From: an uncultured Clostridia bacterium | GTDB taxonomy: Bacteria; Bacillota; Clostridia; UBA1381 | Assembly (NCBI GenBank): GCA_945948775.1 | Contig: CAMFCK010000008.1 | Span: 1 to 11,250, forward strand | Reading direction: 5' to 3' | Length of the DNA stretch: 11,250 bases | Shown: one piece after another, positions 1-7,335 of the stretch | How positions within the stretch are numbered: the stretch's first letter is position 1 | How the letters are laid out: every line of letters starts with the position of its first letter | Position numbers and translations under genes: made by a program | Notes under the pieces: model-generated | Seen by the model: only the letters and a program-made list of their open reading frames with translations | Told to the model about the DNA's origin: nothing | The model's database searches: none

Positions 1-868
1 AAAGTGATGCAAGGTCAGAATAAAGATAACCCGGATATCCTTTTCTTGACGGTATTTCCCCTTTTGAAGAGGACACCTCGCGAAGCGCCTCGGCATACGA
101 CGTCATATCCGTTAGAATTACAAGCACATGCATATTGTGCTTAAAAGCAAGATATTCTGCTGCTGTAAGCGCACATCGCGGTGTTATTATTCTCTCTACC
201 ACAGGATCGTTTGAGAGATTCAAAAACATTACAACCTTCCCGAGCACACCGCTTTCCTCAAATGACTTCCTGAAAAAATTCGCAACATCGTGCTTAACGC
301 CCATTGCAGCAAAAACAATGGCAAACTTATCCTCTGCATTTTCGTCATTATCATCAACAACCTTAGCCTGCCTTGCAATCTGTACTGCAAGATTATCATG
401 CGCAAGTCCGTCGCCTGTAAATATCGGCAGCTTCTGACCTCTTATGAGTGTAGACAGACAGTCTATTGATGAAATACCGGTCTGTATGAAGTTGTTTGGA
501 TATTCGCGGGCAACGGGATTTATCGGCTGACCGTTTATATCCCTCTCCTCATCAGCATAATATTCTCCAAGTCCATCTATAGGACGCCCTATGCCATCCA
601 AGGCGCGTCCGAGCATTTCCTTAGAAAGAGGCATTGTCATAGGCTTGCCGACAAGTCTTGTCTTTGTGTTGGTAAGCGACAGTCCGGACGTGCCCTCAAA
701 CACCTGAATTACCGCTTTATCGCCCTCAAGCTCAATTATTCTGCCGATGCGCTTTTCTCCGCTGTCGAGCGTCACCGACACCATTTCCTCGTTTGATGCG
801 CCGGAAATACCTTCGATGACTGCAAGCGGGCCTTGAATGTTGTGAAGTCCAATATATTCAACCGGCAT
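1..868 (-). CDS. atpB: V-type ATP synthase subunit B (N-terminal 289 residues, cut by the window edge)
   Basis: This is the non-catalytic regulatory subunit of the V1/A1 hexamer; it alternates with subunit A and contributes the arginine side of the nucleotide sites. I translated the minus strand by hand from 868 to 1 and found one open frame of 289 codons that continues past base 1; the family is about 460 residues long. Visible landmarks are an N-terminal beta-barrel (about 1-70, with the stretch IQVFEGTSG at 54-62), a degenerate P-loop TGDGLAHD (151-158) without the GKT of subunit A, and the conserved stretch [16 protein letters not shown] (252-267). The ATG at 868 is preferred because an AAAGGA site lies 9 bases upstream; the in-frame ATG at 877 abuts that site. 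It lies 18 bases after the subunit A stop, so it is probably co-transcribed. The reading frame is intact, unlike that of its partner A. Confidence is high. Confidence 0.95.
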   Translation of the reverse strand, partial: MPVEYIGLHNIQGPLAVIEGISGASNEEMVSVTLDSGEKRIGRIIELEGDKAVIQVFEGTSGLSLTNTKTRLVGKPMTMPLSKEMLGRALDGIGRPIDGLGEYYADEERDINGQPINPVAREYPNNFIQTGISSIDCLSTLIRGQKLPIFTGDGLAHDNLAVQIARQAKVVDDNDENAEDKFAIVFAAMGVKHDVANFFRKSFEESGVLGKVVMFLNLSNDPVVERIITPRCALTAAEYLAFKHNMHVLVILTDMTSYAEALREVSSSKGEIPSRKGYPGYLYSDLASL

Positions 869-886
869 ATAAACCATTCCTTTCCG

Positions 887-2158
887 TTATGAATTATTAT
901 CCCTGATCACGCTGTCAAACGCAGCGTCGATTTTTGTACACAGCGCAACAAACGGGCTCAAATCATCATTAGGTATATTATATTTCATTCGTATAATTTC
1001 CTCGGAAATACCGGTCTTTGCAACAAGTGATACAGGTATTCCTCGCTCAACAAGCTCCTTCATGCGCCTGTTATAAAGAAGGATTGTATCAATCATCTTA
1101 TTCTGCTTATCCATAGGAACATAAGTATCATCCTTATGAAAAGCATTCTGCTGCAAAAATCCGAGTCTTATCACGCGTGCAACCTCAAGAGTTGCTTTTT
1201 GTCCATCCGGCAGAACATCGGCGCCGATCAGCTTTACTATCTCCATAAGGCTTGATTCCTCCTGCAGAATTGCCATAAGCTCACCGCGCTTTTTCATAAA
1301 ATCAGGAGCAACATTCTGCGCATACCAATCCGAAACATCGCCGGTATAGCCGGAATAGCTGTTCAGCCAGTTTATAGCCGGATAATGCCTTGCATATGCA
1401 AGAGATTTATCAAGCGCCCAGAAGCAGCGGACAAACCGCTTGGTATTCTGGGTTACCGGCTCGGAGAAATCCGCGCCCTGCGGGGAAACCGCTCCGATGA
1501 TGGAAACAGAGCCTTCCCTGCCGCTATTGGTCATCATATAACCGGCCCGCTCATAGAACTGGGAGATCCGGGACGGCAGATAGGCCGGGAAGCCTTCCTC
1601 CGCCGGCATTTCCTCAAGACGTCCGGAAATTTCACGAAGCGCCTCCGCCCAACGTGAGGTCGAATCCGCCATGAGCGCAACATGATACCCCATATCGCGG
1701 TAATATTCCGCCATAGTAATTCCTGTGTAAATACTTGCTTCGCGTGCTGCGACCGGCATATTGGATGTATTTGCAATAAGCACCGTCCGATCAAGCAGCG
1801 GTCTGCCGGACTTTGGATCTATAAGTTCCGAAAATTCCTCCAATACCTGAGTCATTTCATTGCCGCGCTCGCCGCAGCCAATGTATACAATAATATCCGC
1901 ATCACACCATTTAGCAATCTGGTGCTGATTCATGGTCTTGCCTGTTCCAAAACCGCCTGGAATTGCCGCTGCGCCTCCTTTTGCAAGCACAAACATCGTA
2001 TCCATTATTCGCTGACCTGTAATAAGCGGACGTGAAAGCGGCATTCTCTCACGCGCAGGCCGTTCCTGCTTTATAGGCCATTTCTGAGCCATAGTGATTT
2101 CAGTTATGCCGTCCTCTGTTTCTACCTTGTATAGCTTCCGCTTCCGGCCGTCCAACAC
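887..2158 (-). CDS. atpA: V-type ATPase subunit A, C-terminal fragment with nucleotide-binding domain
   Basis: This 423-codon frame holds the catalytic domain of subunit A. Landmarks, numbered in this fragment, are the P-loop GGFGTGKT (68-75), the catalytic glutamate in CGERGNE (E97), the strongly conserved run ANTSNMPVAAREASIYTG (129-146), the Walker B region ALMADSTSRWAEALREISGR (161-180) and EPVTQNT (233-239), followed by a helical C-terminal domain. Its first possible start is GTG at 2158, with AAGGG six bases upstream (2165-2169). Residues 1-8 are out-of-frame sequence relative to the family, and true family sequence begins at L9 (LYKVETEDG). It could therefore be translated by reinitiation or simply be the downstream half of a broken gene. 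No slippery heptamer is visible in the overlap, so programmed frameshifting is not supported. Confidence 0.85.
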   Translation of the reverse strand: MLDGRKRKLYKVETEDGITEITMAQKWPIKQERPARERMPLSRPLITGQRIMDTMFVLAKGGAAAIPGGFGTGKTMNQHQIAKWCDADIIVYIGCGERGNEMTQVLEEFSELIDPKSGRPLLDRTVLIANTSNMPVAAREASIYTGITMAEYYRDMGYHVALMADSTSRWAEALREISGRLEEMPAEEGFPAYLPSRISQFYERAGYMMTNSGREGSVSIIGAVSPQGADFSEPVTQNTKRFVRCFWALDKSLAYARHYPAINWLNSYSGYTGDVSDWYAQNVAPDFMKKRGELMAILQEESSLMEIVKLIGADVLPDGQKATLEVARVIRLGFLQQNAFHKDDTYVPMDKQNKMIDTILLYNRRMKELVERGIPVSLVAKTGISEEIIRMKYNIPNDDLSPFVALCTKIDAAFDSVIRDNNS

Positions 2159-2637
2159 AGTCTGCCCTTAATATACGGCGGTATCATTACCCTGTGTTCA
2201 ATAAGAGAGGTTTCCTGAACCGTTGCAATGATATCTCCGCCGCAGACCTCCTCACCTTCCGCTTTTACAAAAGCTGTCTGCCATTTTTTCTTGGTATCAA
2301 GTGCCTCAAAATCCGCACCGGAGCCGATAAATGAACCAAAATAGTTCCTTATATCCTTGAGCGGCCGTTCTATTCCGTCAAAAATATTTGACAGAATCCC
2401 AGGTGCAAGCGTGATGTATAAAGGTCCTCCTGTTCCTGTGACCGGCTCCTCAAGCTTAAGACCTGTAGTTTCTTCATAAACCTGTACAATTGCAGCGTCG
2501 GCCGTTACACCGATAACTTCTCCGATAAGATGCTTATTGCCGACATAAACCATTTCCTGCATTTCAAATTTATCGGAGCCCTTTACCTTAACAACAGGGC
2601 CGTTTATGCCATAGATATAGCCTCTTGTTTCCTCCAT
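2122..2637 (-). CDS. atpA: V-type ATPase subunit A, N-terminal fragment (barrel and bulge domains)
   Basis: This 171-residue fragment has the N-terminal beta-barrel (GYIYGINGPVVKVKG, then IVQVYEETTGL) and the A-specific bulge or non-homologous region (ITLAPGILSNIFDGIERPL, ALDTKKKWQTAF, GGDIIATVQET, HRVMIPPYIKG). The bulge distinguishes A subunits from B subunits and from F-type beta subunits. It stops at TAG (2124-2122) just before the nucleotide-binding domain, so alone it cannot bind ATP. The ATG at 2637 is chosen because GAGGTGA lies five bases upstream. A GTG at 2646 is in frame, but it falls inside that ribosome binding site and is an unlikely start. The gene begins 20 bases after the subunit E stop. 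Confidence 0.85.
   Translation of the reverse strand: MEETRGYIYGINGPVVKVKGSDKFEMQEMVYVGNKHLIGEVIGVTADAAIVQVYEETTGLKLEEPVTGTGGPLYITLAPGILSNIFDGIERPLKDIRNYFGSFIGSGADFEALDTKKKWQTAFVKAEGEEVCGGDIIATVQETSLIEHRVMIPPYIKGRLCWTAGSGSYTR
2128..2134 (-). other. Probable deletion junction (7-base repeat scar) in subunit A
   Basis: The heptamer CTATACA sits exactly where family alignment moves from one frame to the other. Read in the upstream frame it encodes the end of GSYT; read in the downstream frame it encodes the start of LYK. If the parent gene carried CTATACA once in the SYT codons and again in the LYK codons, separated by 12 bases (four residues), recombination between the copies would remove exactly 19 bases and give this junction. 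The existence of the parent repeat is inferred. Confidence 0.5.
2165..2169 (-). promoter_or_regulatory. Possible ribosome binding site for the C-terminal half of subunit A
   Basis: AAGGG lies six bases before the GTG at 2158, inside the end of the N-terminal fragment. It could allow coupled reinitiation, but the match is short and may be accidental because these bases also encode the conserved IKG of the family. Confidence 0.25.
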
Positions 2638-2642
2638 TTTTG

Positions 2643-2649
2643 TCACCTC
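2643..2649 (-). promoter_or_regulatory. Ribosome binding site that fixes the subunit A start
   Basis: GAGGTGA lies five bases before the ATG at 2637. The alternative GTG start at 2646 lies inside this site, which argues against the longer form. Confidence 0.75.
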
Positions 2650-2657
2650 AATTTGAA

Positions 2658-3245
2658 TTATGACAGCGTCAGTCCGCTTTTTTGCAGGAAGCTGTTTCTT
2701 TCCGAAAGCAGCAGCTCATAATATGAATAATCAACTGCAATATCACGATCGGTATTAACCGCTTTGACTCCGCCTATAAAATCCTTCTCTGCAACACATT
2801 CAAGCTTAGCGCCGCAGGCAGCGTCAAACACATCAGCGTCAGCGTCGGTAAGGTAAACTGTTTTTGTGCCTTCTCCAAGCTCGTCAAGCGCAGAACTTAT
2901 TTTCGCCGCAAGTTTCTGCTTGTACTCAGCAGTTTTCATATATTCCCTGACTTTTTCCTCAGCAAGCGCAAATACAGAGTCAATAATCTGTTCACGCTTT
3001 TTAAAAAGCGTTTTTCGCGCCTCCAGCTCTGCATGAAGAACTCTTTCGTTATCTTCTTTTTGTATCTGCGTGATATTGCGTTGTATATTCATATACGCGT
3101 CGGCTAAAAATTCATCCTCTTTTGCGCTGATGCGCGCCTGACGCTCGCGCTGAGTTTCCTCTTCAATTTTATTGCGCATAACCTCGGCGTCCTTTAAAAT
3201 CGTGCCGGAGAATTTTTTAAGCTTATTTTCCATTCCTGTTTCCAT
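2658..3245 (-). CDS. atpE: V-type ATP synthase subunit E (peripheral stalk)
   Basis: This 195-residue protein matches the E subunit, which pairs with the small G/H-type coiled-coil protein to form the peripheral stalks holding the A3B3 head against rotation. The first 90 or so residues are highly charged and heptad-like (for example NKIEEETQRERQARISAKE-type stretches), predicting a long coiled coil. The rest is a mixed globular domain ending in GGVKAVNTDRDIAVDYSYYELL, typical of the family's head-binding domain. The first ATG (3245) has AGGAAAGGG nine bases upstream, while the second in-frame ATG (3233) has only a poor site, so the first is used. It lies 16 bases after subunit F and 20 bases before subunit A. 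The frame is intact and the length is normal. Confidence 0.92.
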   Translation of the reverse strand: METGMENKLKKFSGTILKDAEVMRNKIEEETQRERQARISAKEDEFLADAYMNIQRNITQIQKEDNERVLHAELEARKTLFKKREQIIDSVFALAEEKVREYMKTAEYKQKLAAKISSALDELGEGTKTVYLTDADADVFDAACGAKLECVAEKDFIGGVKAVNTDRDIAVDYSYYELLLSERNSFLQKSGLTLS

Positions 3246-3261
3246 ATAAGCACACCCTTTC

Positions 3262-3570
3262 CTACAGCTTCAGACCGATAGATTCCTGAACCAGCGTATT
3301 AATTGAATCGGCAATGTCGATGCTTCCGTGACGGTCGGGAATCTCAATTATCAAAGGTGTATGAAGCGTAATCTTGAGTTCATTCACATATGCCCGATCT
3401 ATTGCCGCCGCCCTTTCGGTAAACATAAGTATCCCGTTGTCACGATCTGCAATTGCAGCACGGCAAGCATCTTTAAGCGCATCGGCATCATGTACAACAA
3501 CGCCGTCCACTCCTGCAAGTCTCATTCCAATCTGAGTATCTATATTATCGCTTATCAAAAACATCTTCAT
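3262..3570 (-). CDS. atpF: V-type ATP synthase subunit F (central shaft; NtpG in Enterococcus hirae naming)
   Basis: This small 102-residue protein belongs to the F subunit of the V1/A1 central stalk, which binds subunit D inside the A3B3 head and influences activity. The N-terminal strand MFLISDNIDTQIGMRLAGVDG is the usual family opening, and the rest gives an alternating alpha/beta pattern (GILMFTERAA, TPLIIEIPDRHGS) ending in a C-terminal helix. The start ATG at 3570 has GAAAGGA ten bases upstream. It sits between the ring subunit K and stalk subunit E with short gaps of 31 and 16 bases, so it is part of the same operon. Its partner D is not in the window and should lie beyond subunit B. 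Confidence 0.9.
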   Translation of the reverse strand: MKMFLISDNIDTQIGMRLAGVDGVVVHDADALKDACRAAIADRDNGILMFTERAAAIDRAYVNELKITLHTPLIIEIPDRHGSIDIADSINTLVQESIGLKL

Positions 3571-3601
3571 TTCCGCTTATTCCTTTCCGCGGTATAAAAG
3601 C

Positions 3602-4033
3602 CTACATACCGATAATCATAATTGAAATAACCAGACCATAGAGCGCAATACCCTCTGCCAAAGCAACGAAAATAAGCGTTTTACCCATAATCTTTTCATT
3701 CTCGCTCATTGCACCGATTGCAGCTGAAGCGGCAGAGGCAACCGCAATACCGCCGCCGACGCCGGATATGCCGGTTGACAATGCGGCACCGATATATTTC
3801 AAGCCGTCTCCGATCGATGTGCCTGCCTCCGCCATTGCTTCGGCAGGCGCCGCAAAGCCGTGCACAGCGCAGCACATAACATAAATAAATCCAACCGCAA
3901 GCAGTCCGAAAAAGGAAACTATATTCATAACCATACATTCCTTGCCCTTTCTGTTTCCGCCAAGCTTATAGACGCAAAGCGGCGCAAGCACAGACACAAG
4001 CGCAAGTACAAATAACATATTCATCAACAGCAT
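3602..4033 (-). CDS. atpK: V-type ATP synthase subunit K (membrane rotor ring proteolipid)
   Basis: This is the proteolipid whose copies form the rotating ion-carrying ring. With the start at 4033 it has 143 residues and four predicted membrane helices at about 1-22, 33-57, 78-107 and 119-143. Only the second hairpin looks canonical: a glycine and alanine-rich helix (GISGVGGGIAVASAASAAIG) and the ion-binding glutamate E127 in ALAEGIALYGL. The first hairpin has neither the glycine pattern nor an acidic residue, so each copy carries one carboxylate. At V98 the Enterococcus hirae sodium ring has a glutamine ligand (recalled), so proton coupling seems likelier. ATG 4033 is preferred because GAAAGGA lies ten bases upstream; the in-frame ATG at 4042 is one base from that site. 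It lies between I and F in the operon. Confidence 0.9.
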   Translation of the reverse strand: MLLMNMLFVLALVSVLAPLCVYKLGGNRKGKECMVMNIVSFFGLLAVGFIYVMCCAVHGFAAPAEAMAEAGTSIGDGLKYIGAALSTGISGVGGGIAVASAASAAIGAMSENEKIMGKTLIFVALAEGIALYGLVISIMIIGM

Positions 4034-4058
4034 AAAAATCATGTCCTTTCAAAAAAAA

Positions 4059-5945
4059 TTATTTATCCTTTATTGATACAAACGGCTTTCCGTTTCCGGT
4101 GAAATATCTTGAGAACATCTCATAATACTCCAGACGCAGAACCTGTATGCCGACTACCAGTCCCTCAAGCACCATAACAATCATATTGCCGAGCACCGTT
4201 ACGATAATCGTCTTTAAGCCACCGCCCTGCGCAAGCATTTCAACTGCCATCATCATTCCGACATGAACTATTGCAAAAGCTCCTATACGCAGGAAGGAGA
4301 TTGTATTTGAGAAGTAGCTCAAAAGCACCTCGACCATTTCAAATATATTCTGCACATAGAACATAGCATCTTTCGGGAGCCAGCCCTTCTTTCTCTTTAA
4401 CAGACCGCTTAGCGGTTCATGCAAATATATACAAACAAATGCTATAATCATAAGCGCTATGAACGGCGCGCCGGGCAGTCCAAGCGAAAGTACTGCATTG
4501 AGTGCAAATATAATCACGCTTACATAAAATACAAGTCCGCTCACTCCGTTCTGACCGAAGAAAAGCTCGCCGTAATCCTTGTTGGCAGCAGCATTTTTTA
4601 TGTTAAGAACCATCGAAAGTACTATTATTATCGCCCCGATGGCAACCGTTGAAATAAGGAGGGTTTGTATATTATCCATCGGAGGAAGGATTCCATGAAT
4701 AATATCCTCTTTCCCGAACACGCTGCCGTACAGCACGCCGAATACCATACCTGATACACCGCATATTCCGACAATTCGCATAAGCTCGATACGCTTTTTC
4801 CAGTACAGTAAAAATCCGAGTAAAACGAATACGGCGCTTTGTCCGAGATCTCCGAACATCATCCCGAAAAACAGGATATATGTTACTGCTACAAGCGGCG
4901 TAGGATCGATTTCAGTATAGCTTGGCAGACCGTACATCTTTACAAACATCTCAAACGGTCTGAAAACTATATTATTTTTAAGCTTTGTAGGCGGGCGCAG
5001 AATACTTTTAAGTGCCTCCGGCTTTTCAGAGTAAAAAAGTATTATACCGTCGTCGGCAGACATCTCCTTATCCAGAGCCTTTGCGTCCTTTTCACTCATC
5101 CAGCCGACTATATAGAAAAAGTCATGTGAGTGTACTGCCGCAGCACGAACCTCATTGAATTTATGACGTTTTGACGCGGTATTATAAACTCCTGCAATCT
5201 TATCCTCACAGTCGGAAAGAAGCTTCTTTGTATTTCTGCCAAGCTCGGCTATTTCGTCACCCAGAGCCTTGTTTTTGAGCACAAGCTGTGCCTGTATTTC
5301 CTCCGGTGTTCCCGACATATTCTCAGGCAACATAACAGGTACAAAATACAAGGATGTAAATATCTCTTCGGCTTTTTGCATCTGAGTTGCCGGAGCAAAA
5401 TAAAATCCCCATACATTCTGCGCATCCTGCCCGGTTTTTACAAAAACTATATTCATATCCGAAAGATATGTTTCAAGCATTCTGTAGCCGCTAAGCGGTA
5501 TATGTCCGTAACGGAACCGCACAAACCTCATCGCAAACAGCTTTCCAAGGTCAACGCTGATTCCCGCCATAGAATCAAGGCTCTCTTTAATGCGCTTATT
5601 TTCTTCTATCTGCACCCAGAGAGAATCGGCGCTGTTCTTTTCATTTTGAATACGCACATTTATGTCATCAAGAAATGCCTTCATCTCCTCAAGCGACATT
5701 TCAGTTTCTCTGCCCTCATATTTCGACATGTCTATGCCTGCAAGACCGATTATATCCTGCGCACTCTTTACTACCGTTTCGTAATGAGAGCCGTCTGTAA
5801 AGCTGTGCAGCTTTTTCTTGCTGCCAAGCACAAGCGCAGCATTTTCAAGATGTATATCCCTGCCGTAGACATACTGCCCGACAACGCGTTCAAAATCATG
5901 TATCTTTCCGGCAATTGTGACAGCCATCATTTTTGTGATTGCCAC
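4059..5945 (-). CDS. atpI: V-type ATP synthase subunit I (membrane stator, a-subunit)
   Basis: This 628-residue protein is the stator that carries the two ion half-channels and anchors the peripheral stalks. The N-terminal half (about 1-340) is soluble with coiled-coil stretches; the C-terminal half (about 348-605) has seven to eight hydrophobic segments. Family landmarks include FRPFEMFVKMYGLPSYTEIDPTP before the first helix, the motif FFGMMFGDLGQ (359-369), and two arginines in the last helices: R553 in SNTISFLRIGAFAIVH and R604 in VLRLEYYEMFSRYF. These correspond to the channel arginines that contact the ring glutamate in the family. It starts at GTG 5945, overlapping the subunit C stop by one base (TAGTG), with AGGGAGG eight bases upstream, which suggests translational coupling. 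Length and motifs are normal. Confidence 0.95.
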   Translation of the reverse strand: MAITKMMAVTIAGKIHDFERVVGQYVYGRDIHLENAALVLGSKKKLHSFTDGSHYETVVKSAQDIIGLAGIDMSKYEGRETEMSLEEMKAFLDDINVRIQNEKNSADSLWVQIEENKRIKESLDSMAGISVDLGKLFAMRFVRFRYGHIPLSGYRMLETYLSDMNIVFVKTGQDAQNVWGFYFAPATQMQKAEEIFTSLYFVPVMLPENMSGTPEEIQAQLVLKNKALGDEIAELGRNTKKLLSDCEDKIAGVYNTASKRHKFNEVRAAAVHSHDFFYIVGWMSEKDAKALDKEMSADDGIILFYSEKPEALKSILRPPTKLKNNIVFRPFEMFVKMYGLPSYTEIDPTPLVAVTYILFFGMMFGDLGQSAVFVLLGFLLYWKKRIELMRIVGICGVSGMVFGVLYGSVFGKEDIIHGILPPMDNIQTLLISTVAIGAIIIVLSMVLNIKNAAANKDYGELFFGQNGVSGLVFYVSVIIFALNAVLSLGLPGAPFIALMIIAFVCIYLHEPLSGLLKRKKGWLPKDAMFYVQNIFEMVEVLLSYFSNTISFLRIGAFAIVHVGMMMAVEMLAQGGGLKTIIVTVLGNMIVMVLEGLVVGIQVLRLEYYEMFSRYFTGNGKPFVSIKDK

Positions 5946-6997
5946 TAAGCTTCCCTCCCTGCTGTATCTATATGCTTCATTATAGCGCTCGGATCATAAT
6001 GATACCGTACGCCTTCTATTATCATCGTAACTGCACTGATTTCATACTCTTTAAGGTACAGATACGCAAATACGCCGGCCATAGTTTTTGGATAGTCCCG
6101 AAACATATGCTTTGATGTTTCAAAAACAATCTGGTGGTATATTTCTTCTATGAAATGTCCCTGTTCGCGATGCGAAAAAAGCCTGGAATATTTTGTATCC
6201 GCAATTGCAGACACAGCCTTTTCGGGAGCTGGCGAGCTTACCATTTCGGTTATCTGCTCCTGAGTAAGGCGGTAACGCACAGGCAGCAGATAGGTATATA
6301 TCAGTTCGGAATCAAAGTTAAAATACTTCTTTCCGCGGTATATCCACATAATATTCAGCATATCCGTTATAGTACCGATAAGCTCCTGAAAATATCCGAT
6401 TTCATTCTTATCAAGATACTTATCCTTTGCCTTCCATAAGCTGCTGTAATAATATCCGTCAAGCATCATTGCAATAGAAAAATAATCACTTGACGCTTCT
6501 TCTGCTCTTTTTAAAAGCTCGAAATATGGCGTTCCCCTACAGGCATCTGCCACTTCTGCCAAAGTTTTTGCTTTAGTGAGCGCCACTATATCAATTCCGC
6601 TGTGTGATGCAAAAAACTGTGTAACAGCCTGCTTCATTACGTCCTCCGCAATGCGTTCATGCGTGAATATGTGCCTTAAGCCGGCGGTGAGAAGATTTAT
6701 CTCCCTCCTTGTAAACCAGAATCGAAGCATTGTTCTCTTGTCCTGATTCATAAAGCTGTACAGCCGTTCATATTCCTGCATAATACTGCGGTTCAGGCAG
6801 ATTTCTATTTCTCCGCGGTGCGCCGTTGTATCGTCAAGTCCGGAAAGTACCTCTCGGTATGCATCTGTGCTTTTCAGATAAGCGCAAATTTCGCGTACTG
6901 TACCTTTCTGTGCAAGAGTGTCAAGATCGGCATTTGTCAGTCCCCTGCCATACATGGCCTTCAGCTTCGATGCTATTGCGGAATAATCCATTCCCAT
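5945..6997 (-). CDS. atpC: V-type ATP synthase subunit C (shaft-to-ring coupling; eukaryotic d homologue)
   Basis: This 350-residue protein matches the bacterial and archaeal subunit C, a funnel-shaped, mostly helical protein that sits on the rotor ring and receives the central shaft. The N-terminus (MDYSAIASKLKAMYGRGLT) and the charged helical repeats, such as RFWFTRREINLLTAGLRHI in the middle, fit the family, as does the C-terminal half with DYPKTMAGVFAYLYLKEYEI. There are no membrane helices. ATG 6997 has GAGGTG six bases upstream. The frame is intact. The gene lies 13 bases after the stalk gene and overlaps subunit I by one base. In Enterococcus hirae, as I recall, C follows E rather than preceding I, so the gene order here differs. 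Confidence 0.9.
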   Translation of the reverse strand: MGMDYSAIASKLKAMYGRGLTNADLDTLAQKGTVREICAYLKSTDAYREVLSGLDDTTAHRGEIEICLNRSIMQEYERLYSFMNQDKRTMLRFWFTRREINLLTAGLRHIFTHERIAEDVMKQAVTQFFASHSGIDIVALTKAKTLAEVADACRGTPYFELLKRAEEASSDYFSIAMMLDGYYYSSLWKAKDKYLDKNEIGYFQELIGTITDMLNIMWIYRGKKYFNFDSELIYTYLLPVRYRLTQEQITEMVSSPAPEKAVSAIADTKYSRLFSHREQGHFIEEIYHQIVFETSKHMFRDYPKTMAGVFAYLYLKEYEISAVTMIIEGVRYHYDPSAIMKHIDTAGREA

Positions 6998-7010
6998 TTA
7001 TAACACCTCG

Positions 7011-7319
7011 TTACCTTGTAACACTATCAAATATATCTTTAACCCATTTATCCCTGTTTTCGCTGAATTTTGCCTCAAGCTTTTCCATCACGCGTGACGC
7101 TTCTGCATTGATCTGTTCGATCTTTTTGTCCGCTTCGCCGTCCTCATATTCACGCAGAGTTTCATTTTTCTTTTCTGCGCGCTCCGCAATATCACGTCTG
7201 AGCCGTTCAGTTTCCTTTGCAAGCTCATCGTCAAGACTGTTTTTAGAGTTTTCTGCGTCCTTTACTATCTCACGCGCACGTTCCTCGATTTCAATGATCT
7301 TTGCAATTACTTCTTCCAA
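7011..7319 (-). CDS. V-type ATPase G/H-type peripheral stalk subunit (NtpF-like), TTG start
   Basis: This 102-residue protein is very rich in Glu, Lys, Arg and Asp, with heptad-like spacing across almost its whole length (about 1-90), so it should be one long coiled coil. Its position as the first ATPase gene and its composition identify it as the small stalk partner of subunit E (called G, H or NtpF in different systems). Sequence identity alone would not be decisive, because coiled coils resemble one another. The only plausible start is TTG at 7319; AAAGGA lies 12 bases upstream and the following GTGGG run is closer. No ATG or GTG is available in frame between the previous gene and this point. 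It begins 16 bases after the UPF0210 stop, so it is probably on the same transcript. Confidence 0.82.
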   Translation of the reverse strand: MEEVIAKIIEIEERAREIVKDAENSKNSLDDELAKETERLRRDIAERAEKKNETLREYEDGEADKKIEQINAEASRVMEKLEAKFSENRDKWVKDIFDSVTR

Positions 7320-7335
7320 AACAAACCCACTTCCT

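Larger units (their letters stand above)
887..2637 (-). pseudogene. atpA: V-type ATP synthase subunit A, broken by a frameshift (whole locus)
   Basis: This locus encodes the catalytic ATP-binding subunit, but in two frames. The N-terminal part (2637-2122) and the C-terminal part (2158-887) overlap by 37 bases. Together they cover the whole family from the N-terminal barrel to the C-terminal helices. The N-terminal part ends with SGSYTR and a TAG stop, while the C-terminal frame resumes family-like sequence at LYKVETEDG. From memory, Enterococcus hirae NtpA reads GSFT-IDDP-ICVIETE here, so four residues are missing and the frame has shifted. The span is 1751 bases; adding 19 gives 1770, which is 589 codons plus a stop, close to the usual length of about 590. 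All active-site motifs survive in the C-terminal part, so the damage looks recent. A real inactivating mutation, a sequence or assembly error, or a functional split gene are all possible; the first two seem likelier. The two fragments are also listed separately. Confidence 0.8.

Noticed and set aside
135..437. Open frame of 100 codons on the plus strand
   Set aside because: It lies opposite the well-supported subunit B gene, and its translation has no recognisable domain. It is a shadow of the real gene.
2122..2130. Programmed ribosomal frameshift at the subunit A break
   Set aside because: The sequence around the TAG stop has no slippery heptamer, and the family alignment shows missing residues, which a frameshift alone would not explain.
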